Source: Marinisporobacter balticus (GTDB taxonomy: Bacteria; Bacillota; Clostridia; Peptostreptococcales; Thermotaleaceae). From it: 64,000 nt of DNA. The notes beneath the pieces were generated by a model. It searched no databases. It was not told where the DNA came from and saw only the letters and a list, made by a program, of their open reading frames with translations. This document shows positions 33,512 through 42,715 of the stretch, in pieces (within the stretch, counting starts at the first letter, position 1; the number at the start of each line of letters is the position of its first letter). The position numbers and the translations under genes are program-made. The DNA lies in assembly GCF_004345705.1 (NCBI RefSeq), contig NZ_SLWV01000005.1, positions 101,892-165,891 of the forward strand, written 5' to 3'.

Positions 33512-34297
33512 CTATATCACATCCTCATCAAGTTCTTCTTGTAAGTATAAAAATTCATCTGCAAATTCAGAATATGCTTCTGCACCTTTTGATTTAGGAT
33601 CATATTCAATAATAGATAATCCATAACTAGGTGCTTCCGCCAATCGAACATTTCTAGGAATTAAAGTTGTATATACTTTTCCCTTAAAATATTTTTTTAC
33701 CTCATCAACAACTTGTATTGAAAGATTTGTTCGTCCATCAAACATACTAAGCACTACACCTTGAATCTCTAAATTTGGGTTTAAATTTTCTCGTACAAGC
33801 CCAATCGTATTCATTAGTTGGCTCACACCTTCTAAAGCATAATACTCACACTGGATAGGGATGAGTACACTATCTACAGCTGTTAATGCATTAATTGTTA
33901 GCAATCCAAGTGATGGTGGACAATCTATAAAAATATAATCATATTCTTTTTTGACTTGATCAATGGCAGTCTTCAATTTCCCTTCTCTTCCATCCATTCC
34001 TGTCAGTTCTATCTCAGCACCTGCTAATTGCATACTTGAAGGAATAATAGAAAGATTTTGACGACTTGTTTCGAGAATACACTTATGAATATTTACTTGG
34101 TCTATGAGAAGATCATACATCGTCATATGTACAGCTTCTTTATCTATTCCAAAACCACTTGTAGTATTTCCTTGTGGATCAATATCAACTACTAATATTT
34201 TTTTATCTTTGGTTGCCAAACAAGCACTTAAGTTTACATTTGTAGTTGTCTTCCCTACACCACCTTTTTGATTGAAAATAGCAATTACTTTTCCCAT
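33512..34297 (-). CDS. parA: Chromosome partition ATPase ParA/Soj (261 aa)
   Basis: The deviant Walker A KGGVGKTTT is at residues 10-18 (AIFNQKGGVGKTTTNVNLSA). Also present are VDIDPQGNTTSGFG and FIDCPPSLGLLTINAL. The start at 34297 follows GGGGTGGTAAGG; the frame is open further upstream but without a site. Soj binds DNA as an ATP dimer, is stimulated by ParB, and in Bacillus also controls DnaA. It is the first gene of the parAB pair. Confidence 0.96.
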   Translation of the reverse strand: MGKVIAIFNQKGGVGKTTTNVNLSACLATKDKKILVVDIDPQGNTTSGFGIDKEAVHMTMYDLLIDQVNIHKCILETSRQNLSIIPSSMQLAGAEIELTGMDGREGKLKTAIDQVKKEYDYIFIDCPPSLGLLTINALTAVDSVLIPIQCEYYALEGVSQLMNTIGLVRENLNPNLEIQGVVLSMFDGRTNLSIQVVDEVKKYFKGKVYTTLIPRNVRLAEAPSYGLSIIEYDPKSKGAEAYSEFADEFLYLQEELDEDVI

Positions 34298-34518
34298 CCT
34301 TACCACCCCACAACTTTTATAATAATAATAGATTTCGTTACAACTTTTTCTATTCCTGCTCAAAATTTTAATATTATGAAAATAATATAACGAATAACCA
34401 CATCTTTCAAATGTAATTTTTCCCTATATGTTATAAATAATAACATTCTTGAATATAATTTAACGGTATTATTTTATAAAAATCGAATAATTGATCTTTT
34501 TTTAGGGGGAGGAAATAG

Positions 34519-34788
34519 ATGTTAAAAATTATTATCACTTCATTTTGGGTAGTACTTCTAGCAGAATTAGGAGACAAAACCCAGCTTCAAACCATGCTAC
34601 TCGCTACACAATCAAAGTCTATATTAGGTGTTTTCATAGGTGCTTCATGCGCTTTGGTCTTAAGTTGTTTATTAGGAGTTCTTGCAGGTTCTTACATAAC
34701 AAAATTTATACCCACTAATTATTTACAGATGGCTGCTGGATTTGCTTTTATCATCATTGGATTTTTAACGTTGTTTGGTAAAATATAA
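34519..34788 (+). CDS. Half-length GDT1/UPF0016 cation transporter (89 aa)
   Basis: Three hydrophobic segments and the family motif ELGDKTQ (residues 16-22) identify one repeat of the GDT1/TMEM165/MneA-like family of Mn2+/Ca2+ exporters. Full-length members have two such repeats; short bacterial ones work as dimers of one or two gene products. No partner gene lies next to it, so it would act as a homodimer. The site AGGGGGAGG is strong. No manganese riboswitch is seen upstream of it, although one occurs elsewhere in this window (46539). Confidence 0.88.
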   Translation: MLKIIITSFWVVLLAELGDKTQLQTMLLATQSKSILGVFIGASCALVLSCLLGVLAGSYITKFIPTNYLQMAAGFAFIIIGFLTLFGKI

Positions 34789-34794
34789 TAAAAC

Positions 34795-34832
34795 AAAAAC
34801 AGTCTCAAGGTATTTTCCCTGCGACTGTTTTT
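34795..34832. terminator. Bidirectional terminator between GDT1-like gene and noc
   Basis: A 10-bp stem AAAAACAGTC/GACTGTTTTT encloses a loop with further AAGG/CCCT pairing. It is flanked by A and T runs and serves convergent genes. Confidence 0.8.
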
Positions 34833-34855
34833 ATAAATAACGTATAAAATATTTT

Positions 34856-35656
34856 TTATGAATGCTTAGGTATTTTTACAACAACTTCTATGTATTCTCC
34901 TTTATCTACTTGCTTATATTCCGCATTCAAGCCTGTTTCTTTAATCGCATTATATGCATTTTTTAAAGTATTTAAATAAATTTTGAAATTAAAAGCACTT
35001 TTAATGCGTTTTTTTGTATTTTCTTCATCAGGTTTTGTAATTTCTTCTAATATTTCATTGATTCTTTTTTCCGTCTTTTTTACATTTAAATCTTTATTTA
35101 TGATTTCTTTTAAAATCATTTGTTGCAATTTTTCATCATGTAGCTTTAATAAAGCACGTCCATGTCTTTCTGTTAATCCATTTTCGATTAAACCGTCTTT
35201 TACCTCACATGGTAGCTTTAATATTCTTAATTTATTAGCAATGGTTGATTGATTTTTTCCAACTTTTTGCGCAATATCCTGCTGCGTAAAATCATGATCT
35301 TTCATTAAGTTTTTATAACCTTCAGCTTCTTCTATAAAATTTAGATCTTCTCTTTGTAAGTTTTCTATCAAGGCAAGAACTGCTGAATCTTGGTCTGTCA
35401 TTTCCGATATAATTGCAGGTATAGTTTGTAATTGGGCAAGTTTTGCAGCCCGCAGTCGCCTTTCTCCTGCTACTAGTTCAAAACGATCCTGGCTAATTTT
35501 TCTAACACTGATGGGCTGTAGCACCCCATATGCTTTTATAGATTCACTCAATTCTTCCAAATTACCTTTTTTAAAAATTTTTCTTGGTTGATAAGGATTT
35601 GGCAAGATCGAATCCACAGGAATTTGTAGCACTGTTGTACTTTGGTCTTTCATCAT
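34856..35656 (-). CDS. noc: Nucleoid occlusion protein Noc (ParB paralogue, 266 aa)
   Basis: The protein shares the ParB core: VDSILPNPYQPRKIFKKGNL, ELVAGERRLRAAKLAQLQTI and the helix-turn-helix FTQQDIAQKVGKNQSTIANK. It lacks the GLGKGLGAL start of Spo0J, and it lies between rsmG and parA, the normal place of noc in Firmicutes. Noc binds its own sites and the membrane to keep FtsZ off the nucleoid. The start at 35656 follows AGGGGAAG. Whether it binds the palindrome at 18822 is an open question. Confidence 0.88.
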   Translation of the reverse strand: MMKDQSTTVLQIPVDSILPNPYQPRKIFKKGNLEELSESIKAYGVLQPISVRKISQDRFELVAGERRLRAAKLAQLQTIPAIISEMTDQDSAVLALIENLQREDLNFIEEAEGYKNLMKDHDFTQQDIAQKVGKNQSTIANKLRILKLPCEVKDGLIENGLTERHGRALLKLHDEKLQQMILKEIINKDLNVKKTEKRINEILEEITKPDEENTKKRIKSAFNFKIYLNTLKNAYNAIKETGLNAEYKQVDKGEYIEVVVKIPKHS

Positions 35657-35777
35657 TATTAATCTTCCCCTCATACATAACTATTCTAAATAATAACATT
35701 CGTCAAAGAAATCTAACTTCCTTCCCTTTTTTTAAATTTTCTAAGATTTTTATTCTACAAAATATTTAATCCTAGTA

Positions 35778-36497
35778 TTAGATTAAAGGTTCTTTCGTTG
35801 GTGTTCCAGCTTTTCTAGGGTATTTTGTCGGAGTCTTTTTTATTTTTTTAATGACAATAATATTATGAGTAATGTCACAAAATGGAAGTTTTACATCTTT
35901 CTTTTCAATAAATCTACCTCCTAATAGGTCTATGGCTTTTTTTGCATCTTCCATCTCGACATCCACATTAGGACCTTTTTGACAAATAAAGTAACCTCCA
36001 AGCTTTACAAAAGGTAAACAATATTCACATAATGTATTGAGTGGTGCTACTGCTCTAGCGACAGCAACATCATAGTTTTCTCTGAAGTTTTTATCTTTCC
36101 CTACATCTTCAGCACGTCCATGCTCAAAAGATACATTTTCAAGTCCGATGTTTGAACAAACATCTTTTAAAAAATTAATTCTTTTGTTTAATGAATCTAA
36201 TAAAGTTAAATGTACCTTTGGATAATAAATATTTATAGGAATACCAGGAAAACCAGCGCCCGTTCCCACATCTATTACTTTATGATTATCATTTATGTAG
36301 GGCAGTATCATACAAGATATAGAATCTAGAAAATGCTTAATCATAACCTCTTTGTCTTCTGTAATAGCTGTTAAATTTATTTTTTCGTTCCATTTCACCA
36401 ACAGATCTTTATATTTTAAAAACTGATCAATTTGTACATCCTTTAAGGATAATCCCAGTTTTTCTGATCCTTCTTTAAGGATCTCTATATTATTCAT
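35778..36497 (-). CDS. rsmG: 16S rRNA (guanine-N7) methyltransferase RsmG (239 aa)
   Basis: RsmG methylates G527 of 16S rRNA. Visible motifs are the N-terminal LKYKDLLVKWNEKINLTAIT, the SAM site VIDVGTGAGFPGIPINIYYP and AVARAVAPLNTLCEYCLPFV. The ATG at 36497 follows AGAGGTGATAG and lies 8 bases inside the end of mnmG, so the two are coupled; longer versions of the ORF would run inside mnmG. Length is usual. Loss of this gene typically gives low-level streptomycin resistance. Confidence 0.96.
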   Translation of the reverse strand: MNNIEILKEGSEKLGLSLKDVQIDQFLKYKDLLVKWNEKINLTAITEDKEVMIKHFLDSISCMILPYINDNHKVIDVGTGAGFPGIPINIYYPKVHLTLLDSLNKRINFLKDVCSNIGLENVSFEHGRAEDVGKDKNFRENYDVAVARAVAPLNTLCEYCLPFVKLGGYFICQKGPNVDVEMEDAKKAIDLLGGRFIEKKDVKLPFCDITHNIIVIKKIKKTPTKYPRKAGTPTKEPLI

Positions 36498-38385
36498 CTC
36501 TATCACCTCTTTTTCTTCTCTGCTGCTCAAGATATACCAACAACACAGAAATATCAGCAGGTGATACACCTGATATCCTTGATGCCTGTCCAACAGACAA
36601 AGGTTTTAGTTCATTTAGCTTTTGTCTCGCTTCAATTCTTAGCCCATCAATTTTACTATAATCGATATCCATGTCTAATTTTCTCATTTCTAGCTTTTTG
36701 AACTGGCTAATTTGTTTTAATTGCTTTCCAATATAACCTTCATACTTAATTTGTACCTGGCATTGCTCTACCACTTCTAACTGAACATTTGGTCTATTTT
36801 CATCAATTTCTTTTAAATCTTCATAGGTAATTTGTGGTCTCTTCAACAGATCATATATGGAAACACCACTTTTAATAGTAGCGGTATTCATTTTTTCTAA
36901 AAATTCATTCGCCATAGAAGGGGTCACACAAGTCTCTTTTAATCGTTTCATTTCTTTTTCAATATTGTCTTTTTTCTCTAAAAATTTTTGATATCTATCT
37001 TCTTTTACAAGTCCTATTTGATATCCTTTTTGTGTAAGTCTTAAATCTGCATTATCTTGTCTCAGTACCAATCTATATTCCGCACGCGAAGTCATCATTC
37101 TATAAGGTTCATTAGTTCCTTTTGTTACCAAATCGTCAATCAATACACCTATATATGCTTCTGATCGATCTAATATGAAGGATTCTTTTCCTTGGATCTT
37201 TAAAGCTGCATTGATTCCAGCAATAAGTCCTTGTGCAGCAGCTTCTTCATAGCCAGAACTACCATTAAACTGTCCCGCTGAAAATAAATATTTAATATCT
37301 TTACATTCTAACGTCAATTTTAATTGTAATGGATCAATACAGTCATATTCTATGGCATAAGCAGGACGCATAATTTTTGAATTTTCAAGACCTGGGATAC
37401 TTCTATAAAATCTCACTTGTACATCTTCTGGAAGGCTCGTTGACATGCCTTGTACATACATTTCATTTGTATTTAATCCTTCAGGCTCAATAAATAACTG
37501 GTGCCTATTTTTATCAGAAAATCTTACGATTTTATCTTCAATAGAAGGACAATATCTAGGTCCTGTCCCTTCTATTTCTCCGCCATAAAGGGCAGAACGA
37601 TGTATATTTTCTTTAATAATCTCATGGGTATTTTCATTTGTATAAGTAAGCCAACATGGAACCTGTTTTTTTTCTAAATGGTCATTCATAAAAGAGAAAG
37701 GAACAATTCTTTCATCTCCAGGCTGTTCTTCCATTTTAGAAAAATCTAAAGTTTTTTGGTCTACTCTTGCTGGCGTTCCTGTTTTAAACCGCCTCAGCTT
37801 AAGGCCTATATTTTTTAAGTTCTTAGGTAATTCTTTTGAAGAAGCTAAACCATTAGGTCCACTCTCATAGTTTACCCCACCAATAAATATTTTTCCGCCC
37901 AAATAAGTTCCGGTCGTAAGAATCACTGCTTTTGAACCATACACAGCGCCAGTGCTTAGTACAACCCCTACTACAATGTCATTTTCTATGACTAATTCAA
38001 TGACCTCTCCTTGTTTTATATCAAGGTTTACATTATTTTCTAAAACTTTTTTCATTTCTATATGATAAAGCTGTTTATCTGCTTGAGCTCTTAATGAATG
38101 TACCGCTGGACCTTTTGCTGTATTTAGCATTCTACTTTGTATAAATGTTTTATCTATATTAAGGCCCATTTCTCCACCTAATGCATCTATTTCTCGAACT
38201 AGATGTCCTTTTCCTGTTCCTCCAATAGAAGGATTACACGGCATCATAGCAATAGAATCTAAATTTATGGATAATAATAAGGTACTACATCCCATTCGAG
38301 CTGAAGATAGGGCTGCTTCACATCCAGCATGTCCAGCACCAATTACAACAACATCATAGTTTTCTGCTTTAAATTTTTCTAGCAT
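36490..38385 (-). CDS. mnmG: tRNA uridine-34 carboxymethylaminomethyl enzyme MnmG (631 aa)
   Basis: MnmG (GidA) with MnmE modifies U34 in the anticodon wobble position. The FAD site VVVIGAGHAGCEAALSSARM is at residues 11-30. Family blocks include MMPCNPSIGGTGKGHLVREI and EIDALGGEMG, and FKTGTPARVD near residue 205. The C-terminal segment has SGVSPADISVLLVYLEQQRR. The start at 38385 has AGGAGG eight bases upstream. It is followed by rsmG with an 8-base overlap and preceded by mnmE, as in most Firmicutes. Confidence 0.97.
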   Translation of the reverse strand: MLEKFKAENYDVVVIGAGHAGCEAALSSARMGCSTLLLSINLDSIAMMPCNPSIGGTGKGHLVREIDALGGEMGLNIDKTFIQSRMLNTAKGPAVHSLRAQADKQLYHIEMKKVLENNVNLDIKQGEVIELVIENDIVVGVVLSTGAVYGSKAVILTTGTYLGGKIFIGGVNYESGPNGLASSKELPKNLKNIGLKLRRFKTGTPARVDQKTLDFSKMEEQPGDERIVPFSFMNDHLEKKQVPCWLTYTNENTHEIIKENIHRSALYGGEIEGTGPRYCPSIEDKIVRFSDKNRHQLFIEPEGLNTNEMYVQGMSTSLPEDVQVRFYRSIPGLENSKIMRPAYAIEYDCIDPLQLKLTLECKDIKYLFSAGQFNGSSGYEEAAAQGLIAGINAALKIQGKESFILDRSEAYIGVLIDDLVTKGTNEPYRMMTSRAEYRLVLRQDNADLRLTQKGYQIGLVKEDRYQKFLEKKDNIEKEMKRLKETCVTPSMANEFLEKMNTATIKSGVSIYDLLKRPQITYEDLKEIDENRPNVQLEVVEQCQVQIKYEGYIGKQLKQISQFKKLEMRKLDMDIDYSKIDGLRIEARQKLNELKPLSVGQASRISGVSPADISVLLVYLEQQRRKRGDRDE

Positions 38386-38396
38386 CCATATTCCTC

Positions 38397-39776
38397 CTAT
38401 TTTCCTAAACAAAACTTGGAAAATATTTGATCAATTACATCTTCTCCCACTGTATCTCCTGTAATTTCACCCAAATATTCCCATGTATTTTTTACATCTA
38501 CTTCAATGAAATCTAGGGCTAGTTCTTGCTTTATTGCATCTATGCCCTCTTCTATACTCATTTTTGCTTTTTCTAGTGTATCTTTATGTCTCACATTAGT
38601 AATAAAAGAAGCTTCCTTCTGTTTTATTTGTCCCCCATAAACCATATCTACAATGGTGTCCTCTAATTCTTTTAAACCTTTTTCTTCTACGATAGATATT
38701 TTAATAATTTTTTTATTTGGAAGTAAATTTTTTATTTCTTCTTCTTCTAAAACTATTGGTAAATCTGTTTTATTCATCAAAACAATCGTTTTTCTGTTTT
38801 GAAGTAATTCAATAATTTTTTTATCTTCCTCTGTTAAAGATTCCGAAGCATTTACTATAAAAATAACCAAATCCCCTTTATTAAAAAATTCCTTACTTCG
38901 TTCTACACCAATTCTTTCAACAAGATCTTCCGTTTCTCGAATCCCCGCTGTATCAATGATTTTTAGTGGAATTCCTTGAATACTCAAAAATTCTTCAATA
39001 ATGTCCCTCGTTGTTCCTGGTACTTCCGTAACAATGGCTCTAGATTCCTTAAGAAGTGCATTCATTAGCGAAGATTTTCCCACATTGGGTTTTCCTATAA
39101 TCACTGTATTTAAACCTTCTTTTATAATTTTTCCCGTATATGCACTTCTAAGGAGCTGCTCAATGTCTTTTTTAATATGATTCGCACCTTTAAGAAGTTC
39201 TTGATATGTAATTTCTTCAATATCCTCATCTGGATAATCGATATTCACTGTAATATTGGCCATCATTTCTAGTAGTGTGTCTGTAATCTTTTTTACTTGC
39301 TTAGACAATGACCCTTCTAGCTGTCCAAAAGCAACATCAAAGCTCTTATCTGTCTTTGCACTGATTAAATCCATTACAGCTTCTGCTTGTGAAAGATCCA
39401 TTCTTCCATTTAAAAAAGCTCTTTTCGTAAATTCCCCAGGTTCTGCCATCCTCGCACCACATCTAAGGACTAATTCTAATATTTTTCGTACAGGAACAAT
39501 GCCTCCATGACAATCTATTTCCACCACATCTTCCGCAGTATAAGTGAAAGGTGCTTTCATATATGTAACCAATACCTCATCCACAACCTGCTTTGTTTTA
39601 GGATCTATAATTTTCCCATGAGTAAGTCGCCTTGACTGATATTCTTTTATAGAATTCCCTTTCGTAGGCATAAAAATATGATCTAATATTTCCAAAGACT
39701 TTTCCCCACTTAATCTTACAATGCCAATACCTGCTTCTCCTGGAGCTGTAGCAATGGCTGCTATTGTAGCATTCAT
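38397..39776 (-). CDS. mnmE: tRNA modification GTPase MnmE (459 aa)
   Basis: The N-terminal folate-binding domain starts TIAAIATAPGEAGIGIVRLS. The G domain carries GKPNVGKSSLMNALL (G1), TRDIIEE (G2), DTAGIRETEDLVE (G3) and MNKTDLP (G4). The protein ends in CLGK, the family's C-terminal Cys motif. It acts with MnmG on tRNA U34. The gene lies 11 bases upstream of mnmG and about 235 bases after jag; a terminator sits in that gap. Confidence 0.97.
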   Translation of the reverse strand: MNATIAAIATAPGEAGIGIVRLSGEKSLEILDHIFMPTKGNSIKEYQSRRLTHGKIIDPKTKQVVDEVLVTYMKAPFTYTAEDVVEIDCHGGIVPVRKILELVLRCGARMAEPGEFTKRAFLNGRMDLSQAEAVMDLISAKTDKSFDVAFGQLEGSLSKQVKKITDTLLEMMANITVNIDYPDEDIEEITYQELLKGANHIKKDIEQLLRSAYTGKIIKEGLNTVIIGKPNVGKSSLMNALLKESRAIVTEVPGTTRDIIEEFLSIQGIPLKIIDTAGIRETEDLVERIGVERSKEFFNKGDLVIFIVNASESLTEEDKKIIELLQNRKTIVLMNKTDLPIVLEEEEIKNLLPNKKIIKISIVEEKGLKELEDTIVDMVYGGQIKQKEASFITNVRHKDTLEKAKMSIEEGIDAIKQELALDFIEVDVKNTWEYLGEITGDTVGEDVIDQIFSKFCLGK

Positions 39777-39977
39777 TTTGTCACCTCTTTATTTAGGTAT
39801 CCCTAAAAATAATATAAATAATTTATTTTTTTTTATTATCTATTAATTATAATATTTTTTATTATAATTTAATAGATATTTCGCATTTTATAAAAATTTA
39901 GTGATTTTAGTGCATGCATAATTTTAGCAATCTCTGCTTATATCTATTAGTATTCCAATATATCTGCAAACAATAAC

Positions 39978-40004
39978 AAAACCCAGTAATCGCTACTGGG
40001 TTTT
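39978..40004 (-). terminator. Terminator after jag
   Basis: An 11-bp stem, AAAACCCAGTA with TACTGGGTTTT, around a 5-base loop lies 7 bases downstream of the jag stop. It separates the rpmH-jag genes from mnmE. Confidence 0.8.
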
Positions 40005-40010
40005 TAAAAA

Positions 40011-40628
40011 TTATTTTGCTGCAATTACAACTTTTCTAAAAGGTTCTTCCCCTTGACTTTTTGTCTGTATATAGGGGTTACTTTGTAATGTTGAATGGAT
40101 AATTCTTCTTTCATAAGGGTTCATCGGCTCAAGCACAATATCTTGCTTTTTTATTTTTACTTGGTTCGCTAACTTGTTTGCGAGCCTAATCAACGTTTGT
40201 TCTCTTTTTCTTCGATAATCTTCTGTGTCTAATACAACTCTTATATACTTGTCTCTCTGTTTATTAATTACAAGGCTTACTAAATATTGTATAGAATCTA
40301 AAGTCTGGCCTCTTCTACCTATTAGCACACCCATATCTTTTCCAAAAACTTCAATATATAAGGTTTCACCTTTTAATTTCGTTTTATATTTAGCTTCGAT
40401 TTCCATATTTTCCAATACACTACTTAGAAAATTAACAGCATCTGATTCTGGACTATCTACAACTGTAACCTTTACTTTTGCCAATCTTGTTCCAAACATA
40501 CCTAAAAAGCCTCTGCTAGGTTCTTCTATTACGTCAATTGCTACCTTATCTTTTGCAACCCCTAATTCTTCAAGAGCATTTTTCACAGCTTCTTCTACAG
40601 TTTTTCCTGTTTTCTCTGTGAATTTCAT
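40011..40628 (-). CDS. jag: RNA-binding protein Jag/KhpB (205 aa)
   Basis: Three domains are seen in order: the Jag-N domain (FTEKTGKTVEEAVKNALEEL), a KH domain with GVLIGRRGQTLDSIQYLVSL at about residues 100-120, and an R3H domain (NPYERRIIHSTLQSNPYIQT). It binds RNA and in Firmicutes is co-transcribed with yidC, which it may help during sporulation or membrane protein insertion. The start lies 1 base after the yidC stop. Confidence 0.95.
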   Translation of the reverse strand: MKFTEKTGKTVEEAVKNALEELGVAKDKVAIDVIEEPSRGFLGMFGTRLAKVKVTVVDSPESDAVNFLSSVLENMEIEAKYKTKLKGETLYIEVFGKDMGVLIGRRGQTLDSIQYLVSLVINKQRDKYIRVVLDTEDYRRKREQTLIRLANKLANQVKIKKQDIVLEPMNPYERRIIHSTLQSNPYIQTKSQGEEPFRKVVIAAK

Positions 40629-40629
40629 A

Positions 40630-41325
40630 TTATCTTAATTCCTCCTTAGCCGGTGCAGCTTTCGGCATAAAATACTGCTGAATCATTTGGAAGGTATTAC
40701 TTACAACCCAATATAATGTTAATCCTGCCGGAAAACTTCCTGCCCAATAAAAAATCATAAAAGGAAAGATCATATTCATGGTTTTCATCGTTTGGTTTTG
40801 AGCAGCTGTTCCAGTACTTGCACTACTCATTGAGAAGTATGTTGTAATCGCTGCTAATATAGCACCTATGGATAAGGATAAATTCATTGGAAGTCTAGGT
40901 ATTAAACTTGGATCTGGTAAACTTAAATTTGGTATCCATAGGAAGGATTCCTTTATGGCTGTAAGAAAAATAGGGTCTGAAATATACTGAATAGGTTGTC
41001 TTAGTAATGTGAATAGTCCGAATATTATTGGTATTTGAATCAATAGTGGTAAGCATCCACCCATTGGATTTATTTTATGTTCTTTATAAAGCTCCATCGT
41101 TTTAACATTTAGTTTTTCTTTATCATTTTTATACTTTTCTTGAAGCTTCTTAAGTTCCGGTTGTATTTGCGACATTTCCCTTGTACTTTTGAGTTGTTTT
41201 ATTGTTAGTGGCAATAGAATTAATTTTACAACAATTGTAAATAGTATGATGGACACACCATAACTTCCCACTAATTTATACAATGCTAATAGAAGATACC
41301 CCATCGGTTTGGCTAAAAAACTCAT
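40630..41325 (-). CDS. yidC: Membrane protein insertase YidC/SpoIIIJ (231 aa)
   Basis: The protein has five membrane helices and the YidC core: SIILFTIVVKLILLPLTIKQ, QPELKKLQEKYKNDKEKLNV (cytoplasmic hairpin), and NPMGGCLPLLIQIPIIFGLF. It lacks the lipobox Cys found in Bacillus SpoIIIJ, like other clostridial forms with a short N-terminus. The basic residue in TM1 (K in VVKLILL) is kept. It inserts membrane proteins with or without SecYEG. Confidence 0.95.
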   Translation of the reverse strand: MSFLAKPMGYLLLALYKLVGSYGVSIILFTIVVKLILLPLTIKQLKSTREMSQIQPELKKLQEKYKNDKEKLNVKTMELYKEHKINPMGGCLPLLIQIPIIFGLFTLLRQPIQYISDPIFLTAIKESFLWIPNLSLPDPSLIPRLPMNLSLSIGAILAAITTYFSMSSASTGTAAQNQTMKTMNMIFPFMIFYWAGSFPAGLTLYWVVSNTFQMIQQYFMPKAAPAKEELR

Positions 41326-41349
41326 TAAATTATTTACCCCCTATCGTAT

Positions 41350-41568
41350 CTATTTTAAAGGGTCATATCCTCCACAGTGGAAGGGATGACATTTTAAAAT
41401 TCGTCTTATGCTTATGATCGTGCCTTTGATTGCGCCATATTTTTCTAAAGCTTGTAACGCATATTGAGAACATGTCGGATAAAATCTACAAGTTGGTGGC
41501 TTTAAAGGTGAAATATACCTTCTATATATTTTCACCATCCCTATAAGGATCTCCTTCAAATTTCTCAC
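41350..41568 (-). CDS. yidD: Membrane insertion efficiency factor YidD (72 aa)
   Basis: The 72-residue protein has the YidD signature: YRRYISPLKPPTCRFYPTCS, followed by QYALQALEKYGAIKGTIISI and CHPFHCGGYDP. The conserved Cys residues and amphipathic N-terminus agree with the family. The gene lies between rnpA (adjacent, no gap) and yidC, as in most bacteria. It assists YidC-dependent insertion. Confidence 0.95.
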   Translation of the reverse strand: MRNLKEILIGMVKIYRRYISPLKPPTCRFYPTCSQYALQALEKYGAIKGTIISIRRILKCHPFHCGGYDPLK

Positions 41569-41904
41569 CTATTTCAATAATTTTGATTTTTTTAAGATAT
41601 GCACCATTGCTTTTTCTACATCTCTATACGCTGCATCTTTCATATTTGCTCTTGCAATAAATATAAGGTCATAACCTTTATCAACTTTTGAGCTATATAA
41701 ACGAAAGCTTTCTTTCATCAATCTCCTCGATCTGTTTCTGACAACGCTGTTTCCTACTTTTTTGCTCGCAATAAATCCTACTTGATTATATATTTGCTCT
41801 TTCTTCATATAGAATAGTACCAAGTATCTATTTGCTAATGAAGATCCCCTAGCATAAACCTTTTTGAAATCAGCCTTTTCTCTTAACCGCAACGTATCTT
41901 CCAT
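41569..41904 (-). CDS. rnpA: Ribonuclease P protein component (111 aa)
   Basis: RnpA binds the RNase P RNA for tRNA 5' processing. The typical RNR region SVVRNRSRRLMKESFRL lies near residues 52-70, after LREKADFKKVYARGSSLANR and VGFIASKKVGNS. Length is typical. It follows rpmH and precedes yidD. The RNA subunit gene is not in this window. Confidence 0.95.
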   Translation of the reverse strand: MEDTLRLREKADFKKVYARGSSLANRYLVLFYMKKEQIYNQVGFIASKKVGNSVVRNRSRRLMKESFRLYSSKVDKGYDLIFIARANMKDAAYRDVEKAMVHILKKSKLLK

Positions 41905-41993
41905 AAATTTATCCTTCTTTCAAAATACAAAAAAAATTAGTACCCTTAGATAAAATAGCCTCTTTTATAGAAAAAGGCCACTTTATGCGGCCC

Positions 41994-42128
41994 TTATGCA
42001 GTCAAACTTTTTCTACCTTTTAATCTACGTTTTTTTAAAATATTTCTTCCTGCTTTACTGCTCATTCTTTTTCTAAATCCATGTTCTTTCTTTCTTTGTC
42101 TCTTTTTTGGTTGATAAGTCATTTTCAT
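41994..42128 (-). CDS. rpmH: 50S ribosomal protein L34 (44 aa)
   Basis: The 44-residue basic protein begins MKMTYQPKKRQRKKEHGFRK and ends with KGRKSLTA. This is L34, complete. A site AGGTGT lies before the ATG. rpmH-rnpA-yidD-yidC-jag is the classical operon on one side of oriC, read away from dnaA. Confidence 0.97.
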   Translation of the reverse strand: MKMTYQPKKRQRKKEHGFRKRMSSKAGRNILKKRRLKGRKSLTA

Positions 42129-42715
42129 GTAGATACACCTCCTTCAAAAACTCATGTATATATTAAAATACCTATACTTTACTAAAATTGAACATTTACT
42201 AAATAATTATAACTTTGTATTGAAAATATGTCAAGAACCTTATTTAAATGACTTTTTGTGGATAAAATAATAATAAAATACTTTTATTGTGGATAATTTT
42301 CTTCATATTATTGAAATTCTACAGCTTATTTGATATGATTAAATAAACTTGTTGATATGTGGAAAATTATTAAACATATCCACTTTTATGCACAGTGTGT
42401 GGATAGTTCTGTGTATAACTTTTATAAGTAGCCTATACTTTCTTTTTTTTTCTATATATTTTTTTGTGTGTATATTTTTTCTTGTCACTTTTAAAAATGT
42501 GTAAAACTTTCTATATGTTTTATTTTATTAAATAGATTATCCACAGAATTATTTATTTCCTCGTTTATAAAATTTATACAACAATCACTCATTTTTATAA
42601 ATTCATCCACAATTTCTGTGGATATTTTGTGGATATTTGCTTTATATCACTTAAAAAAATATTTTTCTTCTATAATTTTACAATTTTTTTATCTCATTTT
42701 CAAGGAGGTTCGCTT
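42129..42715. other. oriC region upstream of dnaA with DnaA boxes
   Basis: This 587-base gap between rpmH and dnaA holds many DnaA boxes. Perfect 9-mers (TTATCCACA or its complement) lie at 42257-42265, 42288-42296 and 42537-42545. Near matches lie at 42398-42406, 42603-42611, 42617-42625 and 42628-42636. Long T- and A-rich tracts (42430-42520) could unwind. Promoters for rpmH and dnaA must also be here. The layout matches bipartite Firmicutes origins, with a second box cluster after dnaA. Confidence 0.9.
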
